From Acetobacteraceae bacterium (lineage in GTDB: Bacteria > Pseudomonadota > Alphaproteobacteria > Acetobacterales > Acetobacteraceae): a DNA stretch of 13,404 nt. Position 1 is the stretch's first letter. Each line of letters opens with the position of its first letter. The position numbers and the translations under genes were made by a program. The notes under the pieces are model-generated. The model had not been told where the DNA came from and ran no database searches. It saw nothing but the letters and a program-made list of their open reading frames with translations. Positions 1 through 6,568 of the stretch are shown piece after piece. Location: contig CANJSR010000083.1 of NCBI GenBank assembly GCA_947476855.1, positions 1-13,404 on the forward strand. Direction: 5' to 3'.

Positions 1-219
1 GCGGCGACTCGCAAGGAAACCGAGACGATCCGCCAGCAGGCCGAGGACGCGGCGACCCGCCTGGCCGCAACGACCGAACTGCTGCGCGTGCGGCAGAACG
101 AGGTGACCGAGGCCGAAACCCGCCTGCGCGTGACCACGGCGGCGCAGGAGGCCGCGAAGGCGGAGTTGTCCCGCCTGCTGCCAACCGCGTCGGAACAGCC
201 GAAGCCGGCCGCGCAATAG
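1..219 (+). CDS. C-terminal fragment of a coiled-coil protein (partial)
   Basis: An open frame runs from the first base of the window to a TAG at 217-219, giving 72 residues with no start codon visible, so the gene begins upstream of the window. The residues are almost all Ala, Glu, Arg, Thr, Gln and Leu in a heptad-like pattern (for example TRLAATTELLRVRQNEV), which indicates a continuous alpha-helical coiled coil. The last ten or so residues (EQPKPAAQ) are Pro/Ala-rich and look like a disordered tail. Codon choice is strongly GC-rich, like the rest of the window. No catalytic or binding motif is visible. Coiled coils like this occur in cell-division, chemotaxis, secretion and envelope proteins, so I do not assign a family. 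Confidence 0.7.
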   Translation, partial: AATRKETETIRQQAEDAATRLAATTELLRVRQNEVTEAETRLRVTTAAQEAAKAELSRLLPTASEQPKPAAQ

Positions 220-323
220 CGGTGGAGGGGCCACGGGCGAGCGGCGTCCCCCGGTCGCGCGTGTCTCCGCCGTGGCAGGTCGCTTGCCTGTTCGGTGTCG
301 CATGACCGTTCGGTGTCCCCGAA

Positions 324-346
324 CCCCCGGGGTCCTACCCCGCGGG
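324..346. repeat. GC-rich hairpin in the left intergenic region
   Basis: CCC-C-CGGGGT, loop CCT, ACCCCG-C-GGG forms a 9-bp stem interrupted by one C/C mismatch. It lies about 105 bp after the stop of the first gene, so it is a poor fit for a simple terminator of that gene. Its core GGGGT-NNN-ACCCC is the same as the first hairpin of the repeat at 13207, which may be chance in GC-rich DNA. Confidence 0.4.
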
Positions 347-357
347 TGCCCCAAGAC

Positions 358-436
358 CGTCATCCCCGGCCTTGTGCCTGGGATCAATCGCCGCACCGTG
401 CTGGTGATGGTCCCCGGCACAAGGCCGGGGATGACG
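358..436. repeat. Palindromic intergenic repeat with 21-bp perfect arms
   Basis: Bases 358-378 and 416-436 are perfect reverse complements over 21 bp; each arm contains CATCCCCGGCCTTGTGCC or its complement. The 37-bp interior is partly complementary near the arms. Elements beginning CGTCATCCCCGG are a common kind of dispersed intergenic palindrome in alphaproteobacterial genomes, from general knowledge. The element sits between the end of a plus-strand gene (219) and the end of a minus-strand gene (546), where it could also end transcription from both sides. The rest of 220-545 shows only GC-rich low-complexity sequence, including GGCACGGGT twice at 456-464 and 479-487. I see no gene there. 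Confidence 0.75.
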
Positions 437-545
437 CGTTTGGAAGACCCGGGATGGCACGGGTTGAGGGCCGGGGCTGGCACGGGTGGAAAGCCCGCGC
501 CGATGAACGGAAAGGCCCGGGCCGGCGGAGTAGCCCCCTGCCGGA

Positions 546-1520
546 TCAGTCGATCGAAATCTTCTGCTCGCGGATGATCTTCTTGTACAACTGATCATCC
601 GCCAGATAGAATTCCTTCAGTTCCTTCAGCGGCATCGACCGTGTCACGAACCCCATTTCCAGCAGGCGGGCTTTCATCTCCGGGCGTTCGTTGATCTCGG
701 CGATGGCCTTGTTCATCTTTTCCTTGATCGGCTCGGGAATGCCGAGCGGACCGTAGAATCCCTGCCAGATAGGCGTGTTGACCTGGGGGTAGCCCAGTTC
801 GTCGATCGTCGGCACATCGGGGAAGTCGGGATGGCGCTGGTTGGCGAACATCGCGATCATCTTCAACTTGCCGCTTTTCACATGCGGAAAGCCATTCAGC
901 TCGATGATGCCGTCGATCACGCCCGACAGCAGGTCGTTCAGCGCCTGGGCGTTGCCGTTATAGGGCACGTTGACGAACTCGGTTCCCGTCAGCCCGCCCA
1001 GATACTTCATCCGCAGCTCCGTCGGGCTGCCGACGCCCGAGCCGCCATAGGTGACCTTGCCCGGGTTTGCCTTGGCATAGGCCATGAACTCCTTGAAATC
1101 CTTCGCCGGATTCTTCGGCCCGATGATCAGCCCGGAGACATACATCGTCGTCATCGCGATCGCGTCCCAGTCCGGCGCCTGGAACGACACCTTCCGCAGG
1201 TTCGACGTCGTGGTGATGACGGTCGAGGCGCACATGCAGAACGTATAGCCATCGGGCTTGGAGCGCATGACGCTCTCCACCCCGATCGCGCCACCGGCGC
1301 CGCCGCGGTTCTCCACCACGAAGGGCTGACCGAACATCTGCGTGAGCGCCTGGGCATAGGGGCGTGCGATTGTGTCGTTGGCGCCGCCGGGCGGATAGGG
1401 AACGATCACCTTGACGGTGGTCTTGGGCCAATCGGCATCGGCCTGCGCGGCGGCCACGCCCGTCAGCGCCACCAGCGCCATGGCGGCGCCGAGCAATCGG
1501 GTCAGAACCGGACTTTTCAT
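546..1520 (-). CDS. Bug/TctC-family tripartite tricarboxylate transporter substrate-binding protein
   Basis: A periplasmic solute-binding protein of 324 residues, the usual length for the Bug (TctC) family, which captures small carboxylates and related compounds for tripartite tricarboxylate transporters. Residues 1-25 form a Sec signal peptide (basic start, hydrophobic core LLGAAMALVALTGV, cleavage expected after AAA25). Family signatures are present: VIVPYPPGGAND (38-49), ENRGGAGGAIG (70-80), KPDGYTF (88-94), VPYNG (185-189) and DVPTIDELGYP (235-245). I chose the ATG at 1520 because AGGA lies 8 nt upstream; an ATG two codons earlier (1526) is possible but sits only 2 nt from that AGGA. No TctA or TctB membrane subunit is nearby, which is common because many Bug proteins are orphans. 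The ligand cannot be read from the sequence. Confidence 0.93.
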   Translation of the reverse strand: MKSPVLTRLLGAAMALVALTGVAAAQADADWPKTTVKVIVPYPPGGANDTIARPYAQALTQMFGQPFVVENRGGAGGAIGVESVMRSKPDGYTFCMCASTVITTTSNLRKVSFQAPDWDAIAMTTMYVSGLIIGPKNPAKDFKEFMAYAKANPGKVTYGGSGVGSPTELRMKYLGGLTGTEFVNVPYNGNAQALNDLLSGVIDGIIELNGFPHVKSGKLKMIAMFANQRHPDFPDVPTIDELGYPQVNTPIWQGFYGPLGIPEPIKEKMNKAIAEINERPEMKARLLEMGFVTRSMPLKELKEFYLADDQLYKKIIREQKISID

Positions 1521-1596
1521 GGACATGTTCCTGTTGCTTCTGGACGACAGCCTATACGGAACGGCCCGGTGCGGAAATCCGCGCAGGGAACAACGC

Positions 1597-1617
1597 AAGC
1601 GGGCAACGCGCCCGCTT
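1597..1617 (-). terminator. Possible terminator hairpin after the luciferase-like gene
   Basis: AAGCGGGC (1597-1604) and GCCCGCTT (1610-1617) form a perfect 8-bp stem with a 5-nt loop. It lies about 22 bp beyond the minus-strand stop at 1639 and before the next minus-strand gene, where a terminator would sit. The downstream minus-strand bases (GCGTTGTTCC) give only a weak T-tract, so termination may be partial. Confidence 0.45.
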
Positions 1618-1638
1618 ACGCATCCCGTTCCGCGATGT

Positions 1639-2493
1639 TCAGCCGTTCACCGCTCGCATCAGGGCCACCCATTTGTCGAGCATCGGCAGGATCGTGTCCC
1701 GCTTCTCGGACGGCAGGCTGGTGGACATCGTGTTCACGCCCAGGTCGCGGTAGCGCTTCGCCAGGTCCAGGTCCGGCGCCTGCCCGCCGATCGAGATGTC
1801 CATCTTCGCCGGATCGCGCCCGGCCTCGGTGCACATCTGGCGGAACAGGGGGATCAGTTCGGTCAGCGGGGTCGGGTTGCCCTTGGTCACCTGCGGCATC
1901 CAGCCATCCGCATAGCGCACGGCCCGACGCGCCGAGTAGGGGTATGCACCGCCCACCAGGATCGGGGGATGCGGCTTCTGCACCGGCTTCGGCCAGGTCA
2001 TCATCGGGTCGAAGTTCACGAACTCCCCGTGGTACTCCGCCTTCGACTTGGTCCAGATTTCCTTCATCGCCTCGATATTCTCCCGCGCGCGCTTGTGGCG
2101 GGTGGCATAGGCGGTACCGTGGTTCTCCATCTCATCCTGGTTCCAGCCATTGCCGACGCCAAACACGAAGCGCCCGCCGGAGACCTGGTCGATGGAGGCA
2201 ACCAGCTTCGCCGTCTGGATCGGATCGCGCTGGGCGATCAGGCACACGCCGGTGCCGACGCGGATGGTCTTGGTGGCGGCGGCCGCGGCCGTCAGCGTCA
2301 CGAAGGGGTCCATGACGTCGTAGTAGCGCTTGGGCAGATCACCGCCGAGGACGAAGGGCGTCTTGCGGGAGACGGGGATGTGGGAGTGCTCGGGTGCCCA
2401 GATGATGTCGAAGCCACGCTGCTCCAACTCAATGGCGAGTTCCGCCGGCCCCATGGAATAGTCGGTAAAGAACATCGCCGCGCCGAATTTCAT
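1639..2493 (-). CDS. LLM-class (luciferase-like) flavin/F420-dependent oxidoreductase
   Basis: A 284-residue member of the bacterial luciferase-like TIM-barrel superfamily, which uses FMNH2 or coenzyme F420 to oxidise or reduce small organic substrates in the cytoplasm. Visible signatures are the WAPEHSHIP segment (32-40), the conserved strand-turn GVGNGWN (112-118) after LVASIDQVSGGRF (97-109), and KPHPPILVGG (173-182), which contacts the cofactor phosphate in relatives. The pattern resembles the subgroup usually annotated as F420-dependent, but I cannot tell F420 from FMN here, and F420 use in Proteobacteria is patchy. The start is supported by GGGAGA 6 nt before the ATG. The upstream glycosyltransferase ends 68 nt away and the downstream Bug protein starts 118 nt away, on the same strand, so co-transcription is possible but not certain. 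Confidence 0.9.
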   Translation of the reverse strand: MKFGAAMFFTDYSMGPAELAIELEQRGFDIIWAPEHSHIPVSRKTPFVLGGDLPKRYYDVMDPFVTLTAAAAATKTIRVGTGVCLIAQRDPIQTAKLVASIDQVSGGRFVFGVGNGWNQDEMENHGTAYATRHKRARENIEAMKEIWTKSKAEYHGEFVNFDPMMTWPKPVQKPHPPILVGGAYPYSARRAVRYADGWMPQVTKGNPTPLTELIPLFRQMCTEAGRDPAKMDISIGGQAPDLDLAKRYRDLGVNTMSTSLPSEKRDTILPMLDKWVALMRAVNG

Positions 2494-2547
2494 GTCTTGT
2501 CTCCCGCTGGTCGGTCCAGGGTCGGCCTGGATCAGTGAAGTCTAGCA

Positions 2548-2564
2548 TAGCATGGGTCATGCTA
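2548..2564. other. Small hairpin over a stop codon
   Basis: TAGCATG (2548-2554) and CATGCTA (2558-2564) form a perfect 7-bp stem with a GGT loop, and TAGCAT is also repeated directly at 2543-2548. The right arm contains the stop codon of the minus-strand glycosyltransferase. On the minus strand the left side reads CATGCTATGCTAG, so TATGCT could serve as a -10 element for the luciferase-like gene; no convincing -35 is seen. It could be an operator, a short terminator or chance. Confidence 0.3.
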
Positions 2565-3233
2565 CTCGTACCGCCCGCCCCGCATGTCCGTCCGCCGCAC
2601 GGCCTCGGGCGGCGGGGCCTCTCCGGCCATTTCGTAGTGGACCTTGTGGCGCGTCCGATACGCCACCGTCGCCATGTCCAAAAACCCGGTCCGCACCCCG
2701 GCTCGGCGCAGATAGTGCCACACAAGCTGGTCGGCGACGCCGACCTCCTCATCCGAGGGGAGCGTCCAGGCCACCAGATGCGCAAAAGCGGAGCGCATCA
2801 CGACCAGGCAGTTCCCGTCGATCATGTTCACCCCGTCCACATGCGGGCAGCGCAGCATCGGCGATCCGTCCAGCCTGTGCAGCATGCGCGCCGAGGAACA
2901 GGCCCCCAGCCCATGCGCCTCCATATGCGCGATCATCCCGGCGAGGTGATTGGGATAGTACCAGTTATCGGCATCCAGGAAGGCGATCACATCCACCGCG
3001 CCAAGCTGGGCTGCGTGATAGCAGCCGATCAACCGCGGCGTGTTGCCGTAGTCGGCGTAGTTGCGGCGCAGGATGACGTGACCGCCGTGAAAACCCGGGA
3101 TTTCGGCGGGCTCGGACCCATCGCATACCAACAGGTGGGTCGCCGGAACCGTCTGAGCCAGAACGCTGCGGTGGCACATGGTCAGCCAGTCGAGCGGCGT
3201 CTTGTAGTAGGGCGTGATGACGCAGATCTTCAT
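2562..3233 (-). CDS. Small GT2-like (GT-A fold) glycosyltransferase
   Basis: A 223-residue protein with the compact GT-A fold of family 2 glycosyltransferases, which transfer a sugar from a nucleotide-sugar donor. The N-terminus KICVITPYYKTP is the usual first strand and nucleotide-binding start. CDGSEP (37-42) is the second acidic site, and FLDADNWYYP (85-94) carries the DXD metal-binding motif (D87, D89). DGNC (139-142) and DQLVW (168-172) fit the acceptor side, with D168 a possible catalytic base. No membrane helix is visible, so the enzyme is probably soluble or peripheral. It is short for the family and ends soon after the GT-A core. The ATG at 3233 begins exactly at the conserved first strand; the nearest purine-rich site (GGAAGG) is distant, so initiation signals are weak. 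The acceptor (polysaccharide, lipid or protein) is unknown. Confidence 0.85.
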   Translation of the reverse strand: MKICVITPYYKTPLDWLTMCHRSVLAQTVPATHLLVCDGSEPAEIPGFHGGHVILRRNYADYGNTPRLIGCYHAAQLGAVDVIAFLDADNWYYPNHLAGMIAHMEAHGLGACSSARMLHRLDGSPMLRCPHVDGVNMIDGNCLVVMRSAFAHLVAWTLPSDEEVGVADQLVWHYLRRAGVRTGFLDMATVAYRTRHKVHYEMAGEAPPPEAVRRTDMRGGRYE

Positions 3234-3276
3234 ACGCGAGCGAGGCCTTCCGTGGTCGATACCGATCCTGAACAAA

Positions 3277-3333
3277 CCCTGCCGATCGCGCCACCCCGTG
3301 CCGCGACTCCATGCCGCGACTCCATCGGCAGGG
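3277..3333. repeat. Inverted repeat enclosing a 13-bp tandem duplication in the ruvC leader
   Basis: TGCCGCGACTCCA occurs twice, head to tail, at 3299-3311 and 3312-3324. The pair lies inside a perfect 10-bp inverted repeat, CCCTGCCGAT (3277-3286) and ATCGGCAGGG (3324-3333). The structure occupies the 136-bp gap between the divergent glycosyltransferase and ruvC starts and ends 36 bp before the ruvC ATG. It could be an operator, a leader hairpin or a recent slippage product. Confidence 0.7.
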
Positions 3334-3369
3334 CGTATGACCCCCCTACTCTCTCTCCAAGGCGCCCCC

Positions 3370-3867
3370 ATGCCCATCCTCCTCGGCATCGACCCCGGCC
3401 TGCGCTTCACCGGATGGGGCGTGATCGAGGCCGATGGCAACCGCCTGCGCCACATCGCCGCCGGCGTCATCGCGACCAAAAGCGAGGACCCGGTGCCGCA
3501 CCGGCTGAAGGTCCTGCACGACGCCCTGGCCGAACTGATGGCGCTGCACCGCCCGGCCGAGGCCGCGGTCGAGGAAACCTACGTCAACCGAAACGGTTCA
3601 GCCACGCTCAAGCTCGGCTACGCCCGCGGCGTGGCGCTGCTGGCCCCGGCGCTGGCGGGCATCCCGGTTACCGAATACGCCGCCAAGACGGTCAAGCTGT
3701 CGGTCGTCGGCACCGGCGGAGCGGACAAGGACCAGGTGGAGATGATGGTCCGCCGCCTGCTGCCCGGCGCGGTGATCGGACGGGCCGATGCCTCCGACGC
3801 GCTGGCGGTGGCGATCTGCCATGCGCATCACCGGGCGTCCCGGCTGGCCTGGGCGCGGGCGAAGTAA
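3370..3867 (+). CDS. ruvC: Crossover junction endodeoxyribonuclease RuvC
   Basis: RuvC resolves Holliday junctions by paired nicks near the crossover, working with the RuvAB branch-migration motor. The 165-residue product is close to the usual length. The RNase H-like fold and acidic triad-plus-one are clear: GIDPGLRFTGWG (6-17, D8), VEETYVNRN (67-75, E68), and RADASDALAVAICHAH (138-153, D140 and D143). These match D7, E66, D138 and D141 of the E. coli enzyme, so it should be active. I start at the ATG at 3370 because the conserved first strand begins there; AAGG lies 7 nt upstream. The frame is open further upstream, but those residues look unlike RuvC. In many alphaproteobacteria ruvC is followed by ruvA and ruvB; here the next gene is convergent after 11 nt, so ruvC stands alone. 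Confidence 0.97.
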   Translation: MPILLGIDPGLRFTGWGVIEADGNRLRHIAAGVIATKSEDPVPHRLKVLHDALAELMALHRPAEAAVEETYVNRNGSATLKLGYARGVALLAPALAGIPVTEYAAKTVKLSVVGTGGADKDQVEMMVRRLLPGAVIGRADASDALAVAICHAHHRASRLAWARAK

Positions 3868-3878
3868 AGACCGGCTGC

Positions 3879-4592
3879 TCAGCCTTCCGTCCGGCCGATC
3901 CGCAACAGCGCCGGCCCTTCCCGGTTCAACCAGGTGATCGCACGCGCCTTGTGCTCGGTCAGGTGCGCGACCAGGTCCCAGAACCGCGGGCCGTGGTTCA
4001 TGTGGCGCAGATGCGCGACCTCATGCGCGGCGACATAGTCCTGCACATGCGCGGGTGCCATCACCAGCCGCCAACTGAACGCCAGCGCCCCGTCCGGCGC
4101 GCAACTGCCCCAGCGAGAGGTCGTGTCCTTGATGGTGATGCGCCCGACCCGCGCCTCGATCGCGGTCGCCTTCACCATGACCAGGGCGCCAATGCGGCGG
4201 CGGGCCTCGGCGCGCAGGAAGTCGGTGACGCGGCGGGACAGGAACTCGGGCGCGCCGGTCACGTGCAGGGTGGCGTCCGCCAGCCAGGCGCCACCGCGCG
4301 CATCCGGCACGTGGCGGATCAGATGTGGCGCCCCGGCGATCGGGATGACCGCCCCATCCGCGAACGGCACCGCGCCCGGCAGGGCCGCCAGCCGGTCGGC
4401 CACCCAGTCCGCATGTGACTTCAGCAGGACCAGCCCGGCATGCCGGCTCGCCCGCGGTGGCAGGGTGACGACCACGCCGCCGCCGGTCGGGTCAACCCGC
4501 ATGCTGATCCGCCTCGCCCGCGCGCTGCGGCGCCAGGTGACCCGCATGGGGCCCGAGGGCAAGGCCAGGATTTCGGGCGGGGGATCGTCCAT
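3879..4592 (-). CDS. YgjP/SprT-like zinc metallopeptidase (DUF45/M48 family)
   Basis: A 237-residue protein of the YgjP-like (DUF45) group, often annotated as an M48-family metallopeptidase. Diagnostic features are the TTSRWGSCAPDGAL block (157-170), the zinc motif HEVAHLRHMNHGPRFW (190-205) with HEVAH as the HExxH core (H190, E191, H194), and H200 as the probable third ligand. The N-terminal half holds the basic stretch RRSARARRISMRV (21-33) typical of the group. No signal peptide or membrane helix is seen, so it is cytoplasmic. Its substrate is unknown. The ATG at 4592 has no clear Shine-Dalgarno, and M16 (4547) is an alternative. It is convergent with ruvC and divergent from the zinc operon; the Zur-like box starts 54 bp upstream of its start, which is notable for a zinc enzyme. 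Confidence 0.9.
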   Translation of the reverse strand: MDDPPPEILALPSGPMRVTWRRSARARRISMRVDPTGGGVVVTLPPRASRHAGLVLLKSHADWVADRLAALPGAVPFADGAVIPIAGAPHLIRHVPDARGGAWLADATLHVTGAPEFLSRRVTDFLRAEARRRIGALVMVKATAIEARVGRITIKDTTSRWGSCAPDGALAFSWRLVMAPAHVQDYVAAHEVAHLRHMNHGPRFWDLVAHLTEHKARAITWLNREGPALLRIGRTEG

Positions 4593-4635
4593 GCGCGCAG
4601 ATGACCGGTTTGCCTTGTGATTCGTCAACCGCGCC

Positions 4636-4663
4636 TTGTCGGCTTGATATGTTATGTTATAAC
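4636..4663 (+). promoter_or_regulatory. Sigma70-type promoter for the zinc operon
   Basis: TTGTCG (4636-4641), a 16-bp spacer and TATAAC (4658-4663) match the -35/-10 consensus at 4/6 and 5/6 positions. Transcription would start near 4670, leaving a leader of about 20 nt that contains GGGAGAG (4677-4683), 6 nt before the ATG at 4690. The -10 is buried inside the Zur-like palindrome, as expected for repression. Confidence 0.6.
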
Positions 4664-4668
4664 GTCTC
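4646..4668. promoter_or_regulatory. Zur-like operator (23-bp, 10-3-10 inverted repeat)
   Basis: Half-sites GATATGTTAT (4646-4655) and ATAACGTCTC (4659-4668), separated by GTT, are complementary at 8 of 10 positions. The 10-3-10 layout and the core TGTTAT/ATAAC are those of the known E. coli Zur operator (half-sites GAAATGTTAT and ATAACATTTC). The box overlaps the -10 of the promoter for a histidine-rich outer-membrane protein and a ZnuA-like protein, exactly where a zinc-responsive repressor should bind. Zur itself is not encoded in the window. A Fur or Mur operator is less likely given the target genes. Confidence 0.8.
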
Positions 4669-4689
4669 CACGATACGGGAGAGACGGCG

Positions 4690-5631
4690 ATGGCGACAGG
4701 TTTGCGGTTGGGTCTGGCGGTGGGGGCGATTGCCATGCCCCTGACCGTCATGGCGGCGACGTTCGATGAGGGTCCGGTGACCATCCGCCCCCCCACTGGC
4801 AAGGTCCCGACGGGACACGAAGGCCACGGCCACGCCCACGGCGTCGAAACCGAGAGCCTGTTCGGCTTCACCCTCGGCTCCGACATCGATTCCGAGGGCA
4901 CGACCGGCATCGCGCTGGAAACCATGGCCGGCTTCGGCCGCCGCGACGGACGCTACAACGCGGCCAACACCAAGCTCGAATTCTCCTGGGCGGCGGCGAA
5001 GAACCTCTCCGTGTCCGGCAGTCTTCTCGGCGGCTACTGGAACATCGCCAACAACCCCAACCTGCCCGACACCAACGCCATGCGCTTCCGCGGCATCGGC
5101 GGCGAGGTCCGGTTCCGCTTCATGGACCGCAAGGAAGGCCCCTTCGGCCTGACCCTGCACATGGAACCCTCGATGACCATGGCCGACGAAGTGACCGGAG
5201 AGGCCGGCACCGGCTACGCGTCCGAGAACAAGCTGATCATGGACGCCGAACTGATGCCCGACCGGCTCTGGGGGGCGATGAACCTGATCTATGACGTCGA
5301 GCATTTCCGCCCCTGGGCGCAGGGCGCGGTGGCCGAGGAAGGCTCGGTCGGCGGCATCACCGGCGCGCTGACGGCGCGGGTGACCGAGACGTTCTTCCTC
5401 GGCGGCGAAATGCGCTATCTGTACGCCTTCGACGGGCTGACCTTCGGCAAGCAGGTCGGGCGCGCGCTGTATATCGGCCCGACCGCCTATTGGCGGATTT
5501 CCGACAATGCCTGGCTGTCGCTCGCCTGGAACATCCAGGTCGCGGGCAGCGAAAACAACGATCCCCGCCGGCTCGACCTTACCAATTTCAGCCGCAACGT
5601 CGTACGCCTCAAATTCGGGTGGGAGTTCTGA
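4690..5631 (+). CDS. Histidine-rich outer-membrane beta-barrel, probably zinc-regulated
   Basis: A 313-residue protein I cannot place in a named family. Residues 1-23 are a Sec signal peptide (GLRLGLAVGAIAMPLTVMAA). A short His-rich stretch, GHEGHGHAHG (42-51), follows and looks like a metal-binding arm. From about residue 57 to the end, alternating polar and hydrophobic strands with aromatic girdles appear (FGFTLGSDI, LSVSGSLLGGYWNI, VRFRFMD, FGLTLHMEP, FFLGGEMRYLYAF, LSLAWNIQV), and the last residue is Phe within VRLKFGWEF, the classic C-terminal signature recognised by the BAM machinery. There is no TonB box or plug domain. GGGAGAG lies 6 nt before the ATG. The next gene, a ZnuA-like protein, starts 2 nt after the stop, so the two are probably translationally coupled. 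I infer a role in zinc passage or capture at the outer membrane; a general transporter of the phenol-degradation MetA type is the main alternative. Confidence 0.8.
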   Translation: MATGLRLGLAVGAIAMPLTVMAATFDEGPVTIRPPTGKVPTGHEGHGHAHGVETESLFGFTLGSDIDSEGTTGIALETMAGFGRRDGRYNAANTKLEFSWAAAKNLSVSGSLLGGYWNIANNPNLPDTNAMRFRGIGGEVRFRFMDRKEGPFGLTLHMEPSMTMADEVTGEAGTGYASENKLIMDAELMPDRLWGAMNLIYDVEHFRPWAQGAVAEEGSVGGITGALTARVTETFFLGGEMRYLYAFDGLTFGKQVGRALYIGPTAYWRISDNAWLSLAWNIQVAGSENNDPRRLDLTNFSRNVVRLKFGWEF

Positions 5632-5633
5632 TC

Positions 5634-6560
5634 ATGGCGACCAACCCCTTGCACCGCCGGTCCGTGCTCGCGCTGGGGCTTGGCGCCCTGGCGATGCCCG
5701 CCCTGGCCGCGAAGCCGCTGGCCGTGGTTACCAGCTTCTCGATCCTGGCCGATCTCGCCCGCCAGGTGGGCGGGCCGCGCGTTTCGGTGACCTCGCTGGC
5801 GCCGGTGGAAACCGACCTGCACCACTTCCAGCCCCGCCCCTCGGAGGTGCGCGGCGTCGGTGCGGCCGATGTCTTCGTGATCAACGGCCTCGGGTTGGAA
5901 GGCTGGGCCGAACGCCTGGCCGAGGCCGCGGGCTTCAAGGGCAAGGGTGTCGTCGCCAGCAAGGGCATCAAGGCGCTGGCGGCCGTCGACAACCACGCGG
6001 GACATTCCCATGGTCATGCGCACGGCAAGAGCACCGCGGCCGATCCGCATGCCTGGCAGGATGTGGCCAATACGAAGCTCTATGTCGCCAATATCCGCGA
6101 TGGCCTGACCGCCGCCGACCCGGCCGGGGCCGGCGACTATGCCGGCAAGGCGGCCGCCTATCTGCGCCAGCTCGACGCGCTGGACGCCGAGATCAAGGGC
6201 ATGCTCGCCGCCATCCCCCGCGCCGAACGCCGGGTCGTTACGACGCATGAGGCCTTCAATTACTACGGCGACGCCTATGGGGTGGATTTCCTCGCCGCCT
6301 CCGGCATCTCCGCCGACGCGGAGCCGACGGCCAGGCAGTTCGCCGCCCTGATCGCACAGATCAAGAAGGAGAAGATCAAGGCCCTGTTCCTGGAGCAGGG
6401 CATGCAACCGCGCCTGATGGAGCAGTTGGCACGCGAAACCAGCGTCCGGATCGGCGGCACGCTGTATGCCGACACGCTGTCCGGTCCGAACGGACCGGCG
6501 ACGAGCTACATCGAGATGATGCGCTCCAACACAAAGGCCATCGTGGCGGCGCTGAGCTGA
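5634..6560 (+). CDS. znuA: Zinc ABC transporter periplasmic binding protein, ZnuA/TroA type
   Basis: A cluster A-I metal-binding protein of 308 residues that delivers zinc to a ZnuBC-type inner-membrane transporter. A cleavable signal covers residues 1-26; HRRSVLALGLG gives it a slight Tat look. Ligands fall where the family predicts: H64 in DLHHFQP, H139 in DPHAW, H205 in THEAFNYYG and D280 in YADTL. This His-His-His-Asp set is that of TroA; His rather than Glu at the third place argues for zinc over a strictly manganese-type protein. A His-rich loop, HAGHSHGHAHG (121-131), lies before H139 as in zinc-specific members. GGGAG about 9 nt upstream, inside the end of the preceding gene, supports the ATG at 5634. 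No permease or ATPase follows; the next gene is convergent, so the transporter core must be encoded elsewhere. Confidence 0.94.
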   Translation: MATNPLHRRSVLALGLGALAMPALAAKPLAVVTSFSILADLARQVGGPRVSVTSLAPVETDLHHFQPRPSEVRGVGAADVFVINGLGLEGWAERLAEAAGFKGKGVVASKGIKALAAVDNHAGHSHGHAHGKSTAADPHAWQDVANTKLYVANIRDGLTAADPAGAGDYAGKAAAYLRQLDALDAEIKGMLAAIPRAERRVVTTHEAFNYYGDAYGVDFLAASGISADAEPTARQFAALIAQIKKEKIKALFLEQGMQPRLMEQLARETSVRIGGTLYADTLSGPNGPATSYIEMMRSNTKAIVAALS

Positions 6561-6568
6561 CGGATCAC

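Noticed and set aside
272..594. Overlapping open frames in the left intergenic region
   Set aside because: They run through a palindromic repeat, have no ribosome binding site or motif, and overlap on both strands. I treat the region as gene-free.
831..2315. Long plus-strand open frames over the Bug and luciferase-like genes (also 1411-2538)
   Set aside because: Both lie opposite genes with strong family motifs, and their products are Arg/His-rich shadows.
2535..4418. A 627-codon open frame on the plus strand across three real genes
   Set aside because: It is antisense to the glycosyltransferase and peptidase genes and out of frame with ruvC. The translation is low-complexity Arg/Pro/His/Gly with no motif, as expected from GC-rich codon bias.
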